Shown in pieces: positions 1 through 9,269 of a DNA stretch of 64,000 bases. The translations under genes and the position numbers were made by a program. The stretch is from Wolbachia endosymbiont of Oedothorax gibbosus. GTDB lineage: Bacteria; Pseudomonadota; Alphaproteobacteria; Rickettsiales; Anaplasmataceae. The DNA is taken from contig NZ_OW370567.1 of NCBI RefSeq assembly GCF_936270435.1, positions 620,001 to 684,000 of the forward strand, written 5' to 3'. The notes under the pieces were generated by a model. The model was given only the letters and a program-made list of their open reading frames with translations. It made no database searches and was not told the DNA's origin. The first letter of the stretch is position 1; each line of letters begins with the position of its first letter.

Positions 1-573
1 ATCATTCATAATTTTTGTGTTATTAAATCCATTACTGATTAAAGCTTTTTGTATATCATTAATCCCACAACCAGGAATGGGCTTGTCTTCTGGGGGATGA
101 ATAGGAGTAAAGATTACATAGTCAAACATCATAAAGATCCTTATGAATTCACAAAAAAAATTACGAATGCGAGCAAAACGAAGTGGTTCGATAATTCCTA
201 TTACCTTTTCCTTAGTGATCGAACGTGCAGCCGTTAAAGTTGCATATATTTCATTTGGATGATGGGCATAATCCTCAATTAACTTAACACCTTTAATATT
301 GGCAATCAAAGAGAATCTTCTTGCTACTCCTTTGAATTCCAAAAGGCCTTTTTTAATCTCTGCATCGCTAATCCCGAGCTTTACTGCAACTGATATTGCA
401 GCCAAAGCGTTGCTGACTTTATGCATACCTATTGTGTTTGATAGTACTATGTTTTTTATAATTCTAGGCTCTAAGTCCTTGTAATAGGTATCTTCTTTCA
501 TTTCGTTGCATTCTTGCTCTTTTTTTATTTTCAACCAGCTATTCTTGTACTGTATTGAATAATTCCTCTTTAA
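1..573 (-). pseudogene. murC: murC 3' portion (UDP-N-acetylmuramate--L-alanine ligase), 5' end missing
   Basis: Read leftwards, this frame gives the middle and C-terminal parts of a Mur ligase. The nucleotide/UDP-binding signature DYAHHPNEI follows a [12 protein letters not shown] segment that corresponds to the usual G-HN-LNA-AAI motif. [12 protein letters not shown] segment corresponds to the family's PHRYSRTRDLF. The frame runs off the left edge. On its upstream side it meets a stop at about 574-576, and no MurC N-terminal or Walker-type ATP-binding part is visible between here and the efflux gene at 744. In the family this enzyme adds L-alanine to UDP-MurNAc in the cytoplasm. Some motif positions differ from consensus (HK for HN, PLRF for PHRY), which fits a decaying copy. 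A frameshifted but otherwise complete gene is the alternative if the N-terminal half lies elsewhere. Confidence 0.6.
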
Positions 574-743
574 TTATACTTGGTATTTCTATATAAATCC
601 AATTCTCTTGATTATTAGAATAAACAATATCCTCTAGGTGAAATAGCTAGAAAAAGTGGAGAGAAAGAAAAGGCATTTTTTTATAATAAAAATGTTTTTT
701 CAAAAGGAGTAGTAAAGAATTAAGCGAAAACCTGTGAAAAAAC

Positions 744-1769
744 CTAAACCTTATCACCAGGCTTAACAAATAGGTGGCCCAGTACTATTAACTTTACGGG
801 TCTATCTTCGTTATTTGCTACTATCCAAACCCCATCGCTCTCATGATCAACAATTTCTACTGGTGTAAATATTACATAATTATTGTCATCAACAATCTTT
901 ATTCCAAGAGTACCTTCGTCACTTAAGCTCAGGGCTGAAGAAGGAATTTTATATACAAATCTTTCGCCTGAAGGTAGCCTTACGTTGGCAGTTAGTCCCT
1001 GCAAAGATATCATTTTATTGTTAGTTACCTTTACCTCTACCCTATAAGACCCAGTTTTAGGTTCAGCAATTTTACTAATAAAACTTACTTCACCTGCCAA
1101 TTCTTTTCCGTCCAGCAAATTAATTTGAGCTGTGCTGCCTAGCTCTATTTTATTTACTTCATTTTCCGAAACGTATAACACCACAAGAATTTGATCGAAA
1201 TCAACTACATCAGCTATTTTTTGCCCAGCGTTAACAAAATCCCCTTCGGTTACATTGATTTTATCAATATAACCATCTATAGGAGATTTAACTGCAGTGT
1301 TTTCTAAATCCAATTCTAGCCTTTTTAGGTCAGCTTTTGCACTTTGTAACGCAGTAAAAGCTGCCTCTACTTGTATTTGTGCTCTATAGCCTTTTTTATT
1401 CAGTGTGTGAGAGGAATCATACTCAATTTCACGCTGCTTTAATAAAGCTTTGGCTTTCTGAACTTGCTCAATCCTGTCAGAATCTTCTATCTTTAACACT
1501 ACATCATCTCTTTTTATCTTTTCACCATCAGGTAAATAAATAGCAATAATCTGACCACTTATTTTTGATATAAGGCTAACTCTATGTAGGGGATTTACTG
1601 TACCAGAAAAATTTAAATATATAGTGCGGTTTTGCGGCACACATTCTTGAGTTTTTACTGAAAAGCTACTAGTACTATGAACCGCCTGATCTTTTTTTAA
1701 AAATGCACTGCTGATAAAAAACAGTAGAATAAAAGCAATACTGGAAATGATGATTACTTTGTTTCTCAT
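744..1769 (-). CDS. HlyD/RND-type efflux periplasmic adaptor (membrane fusion protein)
   Basis: The protein is about 341 residues from the preferred start at 1769; an in-frame ATG at 1817 would add 16 residues. It starts with a basic end and one membrane anchor (about residues 5-24), so it is probably an inner-membrane-anchored periplasmic protein. Then come a barrel-sandwich half (SGQIIAIYLPDGEKIKRDD), an alpha-helical hairpin rich in Q, K and E, the second barrel-sandwich half (SPIDGYIDKINVTEGDF) and beta-barrel domains. This order is standard for adaptors that link an inner-membrane pump to an outer-membrane channel. No pump or TolC gene is adjacent, so the partner must be encoded elsewhere. 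Family assignment is secure; the substrate cannot be told. Confidence 0.85.
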   Translation of the reverse strand: MRNKVIIISSIAFILLFFISSAFLKKDQAVHSTSSFSVKTQECVPQNRTIYLNFSGTVNPLHRVSLISKISGQIIAIYLPDGEKIKRDDVVLKIEDSDRIEQVQKAKALLKQREIEYDSSHTLNKKGYRAQIQVEAAFTALQSAKADLKRLELDLENTAVKSPIDGYIDKINVTEGDFVNAGQKIADVVDFDQILVVLYVSENEVNKIELGSTAQINLLDGKELAGEVSFISKIAEPKTGSYRVEVKVTNNKMISLQGLTANVRLPSGERFVYKIPSSALSLSDEGTLGIKIVDDNNYVIFTPVEIVDHESDGVWIVANNEDRPVKLIVLGHLFVKPGDKV

Positions 1770-1959
1770 CTTTAAACAATAGAATTTATTGACCAATCTT
1801 GTTAGAAACAACTGCATAAATTAAATTTTCGAATTAGAAATGTAAGTTATAATATATGCACCATTGTTACTCCATAAATGGTTTTATATGAGAAGAGATA
1901 CAGAAAAATTAACTATTGATAGTTATTTTACATTAAATTCTGTTTTCTGCAATAAGTAA

Positions 1960-2190
1960 TTGCTCTTAGTTTTAGTAAATTTTCTGATCTGTCTATGTAG
2001 CCCCTTGATAGGATTAGTAGAACTTCTTCAGAATACTTGAAATAACTGTACAAATTTTTCCAATTATTCTGCCATAACCAAAGGATCCCCATTTTTCTTC
2101 CAACTCAAGTAAATAGTTTTCAGCGATTTCTCTACTTGAAGCTTGATATACTTTTTTCAAATCACTCATTTCACATCTTTGCTAGATTTT
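1960..2190 (-). pseudogene. IS256-family transposase fragment
   Basis: This stretch matches, with small deletions, the part of the intact IS256-type transposase gene at about 6395-6660 that covers the C-terminal catalytic region (segments equivalent to IEGLHRQIRKF and the preceding tryptophan-rich part). It has no open frame of useful length and no inverted repeats nearby. It is the only recognisable content of the gap between the efflux adaptor and the Bcr remnant. Confidence 0.7.
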
Positions 2191-2406
2191 TTGTACATTC
2201 CAGTATCATTTCAAGAATTCTTTCCTGGAAAAGCAAGGTCACTAAGGTACAGTTCCCATTTTAGTCCTTTAGTTGATATTTGGGTTTAGCTTGAAAAACA
2301 AATCAGAGATAAATCGTGAAAAAATGCTATTCACTTAACAAATTTACTGATATAGGTATGCCTATTTTTGAATTTGCCTTGTAAACTCATCCCTTCTTAT
2401 TGATAG

Positions 2407-2643
2407 TTACGCAACAAAGCCATCCTTCATCATCTTTTTCAAACTGAAAGCATCGCGATCCTTTTTTGTTTCCGGTAACAGAAAAAGCAGTAAAACTCAA
2501 GAGATCAAACAAATTACCGCAACACTTGCATAATTGCCATGCCATCCTACAGCACCATTGATAAAATTTCCTAAAACAGGTGCAATTGCCATAACAACTG
2601 TTAGAATAGAATTGAAAGGGTAATAACATTTGAAATCTTCAAT
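2407..2643 (-). pseudogene. Bcr/CflA-type MFS drug transporter, C-terminal remnant
   Basis: Read on the minus strand, this region gives ILTVVMAIAPVLGNFINGAV, then GWHGNYASVAVICLIS, an in-frame TGA, and VLLLFLLPETKKDRDAFSLK followed by a short tail and TAA. The two hydrophobic segments and the LPET motif after the sixth helix are typical of Bcr/CflA-family major facilitator transporters. Only about 75 codons remain, there is an internal stop, and the rest of the transporter is missing, so this is a dead fragment. Another reading frame across the same bases gives an 80-codon cysteine-rich product that is an artefact. The remnant ends immediately next to the divergent acetyltransferase gene at 2646. 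Confidence 0.65.
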
Positions 2644-2645
2644 TA

Positions 2646-3203
2646 ATGAATAAAAATATCACATTTAAAGCGTTGAAAGAAGAACATTTTTCACTGTTAT
2701 TAAAATGGCTAGAAACACCCCATGTAAAGAAGTGGTGGGATGCGGATATAAATTGGACACCAGAGTTAATTGAGAAAAAATATAGCAACTACGTTAAAGG
2801 ATTCAAACGTTTGAAACTTAAGACACAAATTATTGAAAAACCAATGCATGCATTCATTATTAATTGTGACGGGGTTGATATTGGTTATATTCAATACTAT
2901 AACAAACATGATTTTCCACCTGAGCAGGGCTACGATACTTCTGAGCTTCCAGAAAGCTGTGCTGCTATAGACTGGTATATCGGAGAGCTGGATTATGTGG
3001 GCAAAGGCATTGGTCCACAAGCTTTGAATATATTTTTAAACGAATTTGTCTTTAAAGTTTCTGAAAATGCTTTTGTTGACCCAGATACAGCAAATGTTCG
3101 TGCAATCCGTGTTTACGAAAAAGTTGGATTTAAAAAAATTAGGGAAAGCAATGATACAATTTTAATGATTAAGGCAAGAATTCCTGAGAACCATGCAAGA
3201 TGA
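2646..3203 (+). CDS. GNAT-family N-acetyltransferase (aminoglycoside 6'-acetyltransferase-like)
   Basis: A complete 185-residue GNAT protein. It starts with the sequence pattern of the AAC(6')-like branch (FKALKEEHFSLLLKWLETPH then VKKWWD). The acetyl-CoA pyrophosphate-binding loop is visible as VGKGIGPQAL near residues 117-126, and the C-terminal motif DPDTANVRAIRVYEKVGFKK near residues 147-166 is the usual acceptor-side element. The fold transfers an acetyl group from acetyl-CoA to an amine. The true substrate is unknown, and a resistance role should not be assumed for an intracellular bacterium. It stands alone, with a broken transporter upstream on the other strand. Its reading frame is intact from a plain ATG. 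Confidence 0.85.
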   Translation: MNKNITFKALKEEHFSLLLKWLETPHVKKWWDADINWTPELIEKKYSNYVKGFKRLKLKTQIIEKPMHAFIINCDGVDIGYIQYYNKHDFPPEQGYDTSELPESCAAIDWYIGELDYVGKGIGPQALNIFLNEFVFKVSENAFVDPDTANVRAIRVYEKVGFKKIRESNDTILMIKARIPENHAR

Positions 3204-3471
3204 GTGTTTTTTCAACAGTCCGTCTAAATTACTACAAGCAGTTTAATTTTTAGTAAATATGTCATTATTAAAAAATATGCAAGAAGCTTTATAGAAACTT
3301 AACATAATTTTATCATAAAAATGTCATTCTTAAGTCCTATGTAAAAACAAATTTTGGCACTAATTTAATTAACTATGAGCTGGATAAATTGGAAAATAAA
3401 TTTTGTTTACTTTTACAATATCCTAAGATCTAATATCACTTTATCAATCAAAAACATCACAATAGGCTAGT

Positions 3472-4401
3472 ATGTTCTTTACTCTTTTCCTAAAAATATT
3501 ACCTATCTATATTACGATATTTATTGGTTATTTAGCAGGAAAATGTCTTAAAATTGATAGAAACACTATATCTCAAATACTCTTTTATATAGCTAATCCA
3601 ATAGTGATTTTATATGGAGTCTCTCATACAGAAGTTAATTTAAAAGTAATTTCTCTGCCGATTTTGATATGGTTTATAGGTAGCACTATGTCCTTATCAG
3701 TGTATTATCTTTCTTCTTTTTTATTTAAGGATAACACGAGAAACATATTAGCATTTAGCTCGGGCAGCACAAGTATGGGTTATTTTGGCCTGCCGATTGC
3801 CATGGCTTTATTTGATGAAGATTCAGTATCTGTATATGTTGTTTGTTATATAGGAATGACGTTGTTTGAAAATAGCTTAGGATTTTACATAGCTGCAAAT
3901 GGTATTTATACCGCAAAAGAATGCATATTAAAGTTCTTCAAACTTCCTTCGCTTTATGCGATGGTTCTGGGCTTCTTTTTAAGTATATACGATATACAAA
4001 TACCCACTTTTTTAACAGATGTTATGATGAATATTAGAAGTACGTTTGTCACATTAGGAATGGTGCTACTTGGAGTGAGCATTGCGAATATTGCAAGCTT
4101 TAAAATAGATTGGAAGCTTGCTTTGATCACTATTACAGCAAAGTACGTATTCTGGCCACTGTTTGTTTTAGGAATTGTCCTTTTAGACAAGCATGTTATA
4201 GGTGTATACGATGAGAGCATATATAAAGCACTGATGTTGCTGGCTATTATTCCAGTTTCTGGGTCCAGTATAATACTTGCTAATATTTTGAATTATCAAC
4301 CAGATAAAGCTACTCTGTTACTTCTAATCAGTACTGCAGTGGGACTATTTTATGTTCCACTAATAATATCATTATTTTTTACTAAACTTGTTCCTTTTTG
4401 A
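3472..4401 (+). CDS. AEC-family transporter (auxin efflux carrier-like permease)
   Basis: A 309-residue, almost wholly hydrophobic protein with about ten predicted membrane segments in two five-helix halves. The halves are separated by a short hydrophilic loop near residues 145-155 (TAKECILKFFK). The first helix pair (LPIYITIFIGYLAGKCL) and the conserved glycine-proline segment GYFGLPIAMALF near residue 105 are typical of AEC carriers. In bacteria these export or exchange small organic acids such as malate. It is a single-gene unit with no linked decarboxylase, so the substrate is not indicated. About 230 bases follow before the Rpn-type fragment, with nothing recognisable in them. Confidence 0.8.
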   Translation: MFFTLFLKILPIYITIFIGYLAGKCLKIDRNTISQILFYIANPIVILYGVSHTEVNLKVISLPILIWFIGSTMSLSVYYLSSFLFKDNTRNILAFSSGSTSMGYFGLPIAMALFDEDSVSVYVVCYIGMTLFENSLGFYIAANGIYTAKECILKFFKLPSLYAMVLGFFLSIYDIQIPTFLTDVMMNIRSTFVTLGMVLLGVSIANIASFKIDWKLALITITAKYVFWPLFVLGIVLLDKHVIGVYDESIYKALMLLAIIPVSGSSIILANILNYQPDKATLLLLISTAVGLFYVPLIISLFFTKLVPF

Positions 4402-4634
4402 TCAAAAATTCAAGCGCTTGCACAACCATTATTTGGGTAACAACACAAGACATTGATAAAACTTGAATTTATAGCTAAAGCAACTTAGATTGTAACCAGA
4501 CTGCATTCTGTGAAAAACACGATCTTTCATTTGAGCTTTCTTCAATTTAAAATAAATACAGAAACTAGCTATCTTCAAAAATATGATTGAATAGTTGTGT
4601 GTATAATTATTAATCTTTTCTAAGCATTTTTACT

Positions 4635-4671
4635 ATGGCTATTTCGAAATTTCTAGATCCTAAATATGATT
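4635..4671 (+). pseudogene. Rpn-family nuclease/transposase gene, first 12 codons, split by a group II intron
   Basis: The ATG at 4635 opens MAISKFLDPKYD, the hallmark start of the Rpn / PD-(D/E)XK nuclease-family 'transposase' proteins that are abundant in Wolbachia and Rickettsiales. After the twelfth codon plus one base, the sequence changes to a GTGTG group II intron 5' end. The downstream exon is not found at the far side of the intron remnants (near 13850), so the gene cannot be restored within this window. The call rests on a short but distinctive motif. Confidence 0.6.
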
Positions 4672-4720
4672 GTGTGCTGCAGCAACAAACAGGGTAATGT
4701 TTGTGAGAAGCTTTATTGAA

Positions 4721-5701
4721 ACCCCAGTTATGGATTAACCAACGAAGTAAAGCTGAGAAATACAGGGCTTTTTCGATTGCATTGAATAAGAAATGAGGGT
4801 AGAAAAAATATGTACCAAGAAATTTACTGTGGATCTATGCCGAGTGTGCTCAAGTTCAAATTTGTTTTTTAGGCAGCCAAAAACCGTTTCAACAATCGAT
4901 CTTTTCCCTAGTAAAATCTTCTCTTTCAGCGAAATCAGTGCATTTTTCATACCTTTTTTCACTTTAGTGACGAGTTTTAGACCTCTATCGAATAGTTTCT
5001 CAAAGAGCTCTTTCTTTATATAGCCCTTATCTCCAAACAAAAGTCCAGTTAGTTTTTTGGTTAGAGTTGGTACAGGTTTTCTGTCATCGACGTTACCTCT
5101 GGTTAGCGTAACACCTTGAATTTCACCTATTTCATTGATTACTACATGTAATTTAAAACCAAAAAACCAGCCGTAAGTATTCTTTCCTAACTCTGCTAAT
5201 CCTTTGAAAACCTTATTTCTTGAGATTCTTTTTCGATGGCATACTGCTATTGAAGTAGAATCTATGTAGGAAATCCCGGTCATTTTTGCTTGTTCACAAA
5301 ACCATTGCAAAAGTAATGCTAAATACCACAAAACTCGCGGCTTTAAGGCAATAAATCTGTGATATGAAGGCAGCTTTGAAAACTCTGATCTATAGAATAA
5401 CTGAAGATAACAAAGATAAAAAGCCTTGAAGTTTTTACATGGTGATTTATGGTATAATAGGATTATGGTTAGAATTTCTGAGTGCGCTATTTCTGGTACT
5501 CTGGTTGGTTTTTTGCCGTTTGATAAGAACCTATTTGCAAAATTATCATCTACCGCACGACAAAAATCCTCGACGCAACAGTACAGTTCTGTAATATCTT
5601 TCTTCATGGGTAACCTCTTATTATTACTAAAATACTCGAGTTTACCCTGTTTCCCTCTTCTTAGTTATACTTTTATCTATTTTCTAATCCATAACTGAGG
5701 T
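4721..5701 (-). mobile_element. IS982-family element, copy 1 (981 bp)
   Basis: The ends are imperfect inverted repeats: ACCCCAGTTATGGATTA on the left and the complement of ACCTCAGTTATGGATTA on the right. A 7-bp direct repeat TATTGAA flanks the element (4714-4720 and 5702-5708). It lies within the group II intron RNA. It is one of five copies in the window, and all ends agree with a 981-bp unit. Confidence 0.9.
4735..5607 (-). CDS. IS982-family transposase
   Basis: The 290-residue transposase is intact. The DDE acidic residues are plausible at YIDSTSIAVCHRKR (near residue 117), VDDRKPVPTL with the following LLFGDKGYIKK (second D), and a late E in SIVETVFGCLKNKF. The full-length copies at 12400, 46491 and 47500 translate identically. 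IS982 transposases move by cut-and-paste or copy-out with short target duplications. Confidence 0.9.
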   Translation of the reverse strand: MKKDITELYCCVEDFCRAVDDNFANRFLSNGKKPTRVPEIAHSEILTIILLYHKSPCKNFKAFYLCYLQLFYRSEFSKLPSYHRFIALKPRVLWYLALLLQWFCEQAKMTGISYIDSTSIAVCHRKRISRNKVFKGLAELGKNTYGWFFGFKLHVVINEIGEIQGVTLTRGNVDDRKPVPTLTKKLTGLLFGDKGYIKKELFEKLFDRGLKLVTKVKKGMKNALISLKEKILLGKRSIVETVFGCLKNKFELEHTRHRSTVNFLVHIFSTLISYSMQSKKPCISQLYFVG

Positions 5702-6205
5702 TATTGAAGATGAAGGAAGGTCCTTCGAAATCGGTTTTCAGGAGCAGGTTTCAAACCACCTTAAGTGGCTCTATTTAAGAGATAGGGTCATAAGCGTTAA
5801 GGAAAAATCAGCGTAAGAGCTGGAAGGTGTGGATCAGAAAGGCGAACGTAAGTGAACCACTGATGAACGTGTCGAAAAGGGAAGTGAACATCGAAAGGAG
5901 GAGTGAGTTGTTCTCCCTACAATAGCAGATCGAGCAAAACAAACACTTGTAAAAATGGCTTTAGAACCTGAATGGGAGGCAAAATTTGAGCCTAACACTT
6001 ATGGTTTTAGACCTGGTAGATCTTGTCACGATTCTATAAACCCCAGTTATGGATTAACCAACGAAGTAAAGCTGAGAAATACAGGGCTTTTTCGATTGCA
6101 TTGAATAAGAAATGAGGGTAGAAAAAATATGTACCAAGAAATTTACTGTGGATCTATGCCGAGTGTGCTCAAGTTCAAATTTGTTTTTTAGGCAGCCAAA
6201 AACCG

Positions 6206-7552
6206 GGGAATGTTCAAAAAAGTGTGTCAAACCGCATTTTTAATTCAACTCAATTTTCAATCTACCAGGAAAGAAAATATCAAGTTGAGATATAGTTAAA
6301 GCCCAATTAGGTATAGCCATAATCCAATTTTGCTCTGCCTTTTTTATAGCACAATATACCTGTTTGTACAAGGCATTTGTACTAGTAAATGAGCCCTTAG
6401 TTTTAGTGAATTTTCTAATCTGTCTATGCAACCCCTCAATAGGATTGGTGGTATAAATCAGCTTTCTAACTGGCCCAGAATACTTAAAATAACCAGATAA
6501 ATTTTCCCAATTATTTTGCCACGATTTTATAACCAAAGGATATTTTTCACCCCATTTTTCTTCCAGCTCAAGCAAATAATTCTCAGCGATTTCTTTACTT
6601 GAAGCACGATATATTTTCTTCAAATCGTTCATGAAAACTTTCACATCTTTGCTGGATACATATTTCAATGAATTCCTTATCTGATGCACTATACATAGCT
6701 GTACTTCTGCTTTAGGAAACACACTATTTATTGCTGCAGGAAAACTTTTTAGACCATCGACGCAGGCAATCAGAATATCCTCTACTCCTCTCTCTTTTAG
6801 GTCATTTAATACCCCTAACCAGAAGTTGGCTCCCTCACTTTCGGCTAAATAAAAGCCTAGTACCTCTTTTCTGCCATTTTGATCTACGCCTAATATATTA
6901 TACATGCATTTACTTACGCAATGCCCGTCCTCCTTAACTTTGAAAAACATGCCATCCATGAACACTATTGGGTACACAGACTGCAATGGGCGACTACGCC
7001 ATTCGTTGATTACCGGTAGCAATTTGTCGGTAATACTTGATATCTCTGCCGCCGATATTTTGTGATCATAAATTTCCTCAACGTGTGACGCTATATCTCT
7101 ATAACTCATACCACTGGCAAATGTGCTCAAGATCTTCGTTTCAAGCTCTGGATGTAAGTTTGTTTGCCTTTTTTTGACTATTTGCGGCTCAAAACTTCCT
7201 TCTCTATCCCTTGGCGTCAAAAGTTCAAATGAACCGGCACTTGTCCTTAAAGTCTTTCCATTTCTCCCATTTCTTCGATTATTTTCTTCGCTTTCAGCCA
7301 ACAAGTGATTTTCTATTTCACCTTCCAAACTTGCCTCCAGCAGCTTTTTTATCAATGGTGTTAATACTCCGTCCCTTCCCGTCAGCGGCCTTCCTTCTCG
7401 TATAGACGACAGGATATTTGTTTCTAATTCTTTATAATCTACCAATCCAGTAGTTTTATTTGCTATTCTTTGATTCATATGTGAAACCTCCATTTTTTTT
7501 ATATCAATTTATTACTTTTTTTTCGGTTTGACACACTTTTTTGAACATTCCC
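6206..7552 (-). mobile_element. IS256-family element (about 1347 bp)
   Basis: The terminal inverted repeats begin GGGAATGTTCAAAAAAGTGT and are about 28 bp long. The 8-bp target duplication AAAAACCG is present at 6198-6205 and 7553-7560, inside the IS982 transposase gene. Clean ends, an intact transposase and a perfect duplication point to a fairly recent insertion, later than the IS982 copy that it cuts. Confidence 0.92.
6240..7484 (-). CDS. IS256-family (Mutator-type) transposase
   Basis: A complete transposase of about 412-417 residues. The start may be the ATG at 7493 or five codons later at MNQRIANK. The N-terminal DNA-binding half includes LLTPRDREGSFEPQIVKKRQ and the ISSITDKLLPVINEW helix. 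The catalytic D is in VFMDGMFFKVKEDG, the second D in ACVDGLKSFPAAI, followed by the C/H pair of VQLCIVHQIRNSLKYV, and the last E in TTNPIEGLHRQIRK. This is the normal Mutator/IS256 set. Remnants of the same family lie at 1960-2190 and 40796-41955. Confidence 0.92.
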   Translation of the reverse strand, partial: SHMNQRIANKTTGLVDYKELETNILSSIREGRPLTGRDGVLTPLIKKLLEASLEGEIENHLLAESEENNRRNGRNGKTLRTSAGSFELLTPRDREGSFEPQIVKKRQTNLHPELETKILSTFASGMSYRDIASHVEEIYDHKISAAEISSITDKLLPVINEWRSRPLQSVYPIVFMDGMFFKVKEDGHCVSKCMYNILGVDQNGRKEVLGFYLAESEGANFWLGVLNDLKERGVEDILIACVDGLKSFPAAINSVFPKAEVQLCIVHQIRNSLKYVSSKDVKVFMNDLKKIYRASSKEIAENYLLELEEKWGEKYPLVIKSWQNNWENLSGYFKYSGPVRKLIYTTNPIEGLHRQIRKFTKTKGSFTSTNALYKQVYCAIKKAEQNWIMAIPNWALTISQLDIFFPGRLKIELN

Positions 7553-8281
7553 AAAAACCGTTTCAACAATCGATCTTTTCCCTAGTAAAATCTTCTCTTT
7601 CAGCGAAATCAGTGCATTTTTCATACCTTTTTTCACTTTAGTGACGAGTTTTAGACCTCTATCGAATAGTTTCTCAAAGAGCTCTTTCTTTATATAGCCC
7701 TTATCTCCAAACAAAAGTCCAGTTAGTTTTTTGGTTAGAGTTGGTACAGGTTTTCTGTCATCGACGTTACCTCTGGTTAGCGTAACACCTTGAATTTCAC
7801 CTATTTCATTGATTACTACATGTAATTTAAAACCAAAAAACCAGCCGTAAGTATTCTTTCCTAACTCTGCTAATCCTTTGAAAACCTTATTTCTTGAGAT
7901 TCTTTTTCGATGGCATACTGCTATTGAAGTAGAATCTATGTAGGAAATCCCGGTCATTTTTGCTTGTTCACAAAACCATTGCAAAAGTAATGCTAAATAC
8001 CACAAAACTCGCGGCTTTAAGGCAATAAATCTGTGATATGAAGGCAGCTTTGAAAACTCTGATCTATAGAATAACTGAAGATAACAAAGATAAAAAGCCT
8101 TGAAGTTTTTACATGGTGATTTATGGTATAATAGGATTATGGTTAGAATTTCTGAGTGCGCTATTTCTGGTACTCTGGTTGGTTTTTTGCCGTTTGATAA
8201 GAACCTATTTGCAAAATTATCATCTACCGCACGACAAAAATCCTCGACGCAACAGTACAGTTCTGTAATATCTTTCTTCAT
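7553..8281 (-). pseudogene. IS982-family transposase, copy 2, 3' end displaced by IS256
   Basis: The first 243 codons are identical to the intact copies and stop making sense at SIVETVFG, where the IS256 target site begins. The frame then runs 18 residues into the IS256 inverted repeat. The rest of the gene lies beyond the IS256 at about 6054-6205. The late catalytic E is kept but the C-terminal 45 residues are lost, so it is probably inactive. Confidence 0.9.
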
Positions 8282-8469
8282 GGGTAACCTCTTATTATTA
8301 CTAAAATACTCGAGTTTACCCTGTTTCCCTCTTCTTAGTTATACTTTTATCTATTTTCTAATCCATAACTGAGGTCTATAAGAGCTATATTTGATGCACT
8401 AAAAAGAAAAATGGCATTTGTCTTGGATGCAGATATATCTGGATGCTTTGATTATACATATTGATACTC

Positions 8470-9269
8470 CTATAAAAAATTTAGATTGTTGAACTTACCA
8501 TCTTTAAAGTCCATAAACATTTTAACAGTTTCTGGTTTATCCTCAAATAGATATTTACCCTTTCCAATACTATCATCTTTCCGTATTTTAATTTGACCAT
8601 TGTTTATTCTATCGTAAAGCCAGTGGCTGGGAACTTTAAGGATTTTTGCGATTTGTGGAACAGTAAAGTAACCAGGCACTTTAGTTGGATGTGATTGCCA
8701 CTTTTTCAGAAAGATGTTATTCTTTAATCTAATTGTTTTTACTGTGCTTTCTAATACAACATTTTTCATGGGAGAGCGATGCCCATGTTCTTCTAAGTAT
8801 TTAGCAATTTCCATATCTGTCTTGCCTTCTTTACTGAGCTTTATTATAGATTGCTCCATTTCTGTTGCTGCAGTTAATTCACGAAAAGATCTTACTGGAA
8901 TAGGCACATTAGAAGTAGTAGTTTCTCCACCATGCCATACAATGCGTATTTGTAAGCAGTCGCGTTTAATTCTGTGTGCTACTACTTTATCAATTAGGCA
9001 ACGGAGAAAGGACTTTCGTTGTTGACGTGACAGAACTGGCTTATGCCAAATCTCAGGTAATCTTTTGCCTACATCTAAAAATACTGTTTTCAATTCCTCA
9101 GATAATTGAGGCGTTGGTTTACGTGGATGCTGACGTTCGAACATAATTTCTGCTTGCTGGAGTTCTTTCAATGCTTGTTCCCAGCGTCTTTCAAGTTCTG
9201 CAGCTACAAGACGATTGTCAGGGTCTACTTGATTAAATTGTCTTTCTGCCAATCTAACTTGATACCTTA
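8470..9269 (-). pseudogene. Large serine recombinase, C-terminal part
   Basis: This is the end of the recombinase, starting YQVRLAERQFNQVDPDNRL after the IS5 and ending NNLNFL before TGA. It contains a coiled segment, a basic region and a C-terminal helix-turn-helix (GYFTVPQIAKILKVPSHWLY). Removing the IS5 and one target duplication rejoins it in frame with the upstream half at QQLERLR/YQVRL. The 60 codons upstream, inside the IS5, are an artefact of read-through. Confidence 0.8.

Larger units (their letters stand above)
6040..8375 (-). mobile_element. IS982-family element, copy 2, interrupted by an IS256-family element
   Basis: Its left end (ACCCCAG at 6040) and right end (complement of ACCTCAG at 8375) match the other copies. 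The repeat CTATAA at 6034-6039 and 8376-8381 is the target duplication. When one duplication is removed, the group II reverse transcriptase frame is restored (RPGRSCHDSI joining RAIFDALKRK). Between 6206 and 7552 an IS256-type element is inserted in the transposase gene. Confidence 0.9.

Noticed and set aside
2387-2629. 80-codon cysteine-rich frame on the minus strand
   Set aside because: It is a shadow of a Bcr-type transporter remnant in the adjacent frame, which has recognisable helices and LPET.
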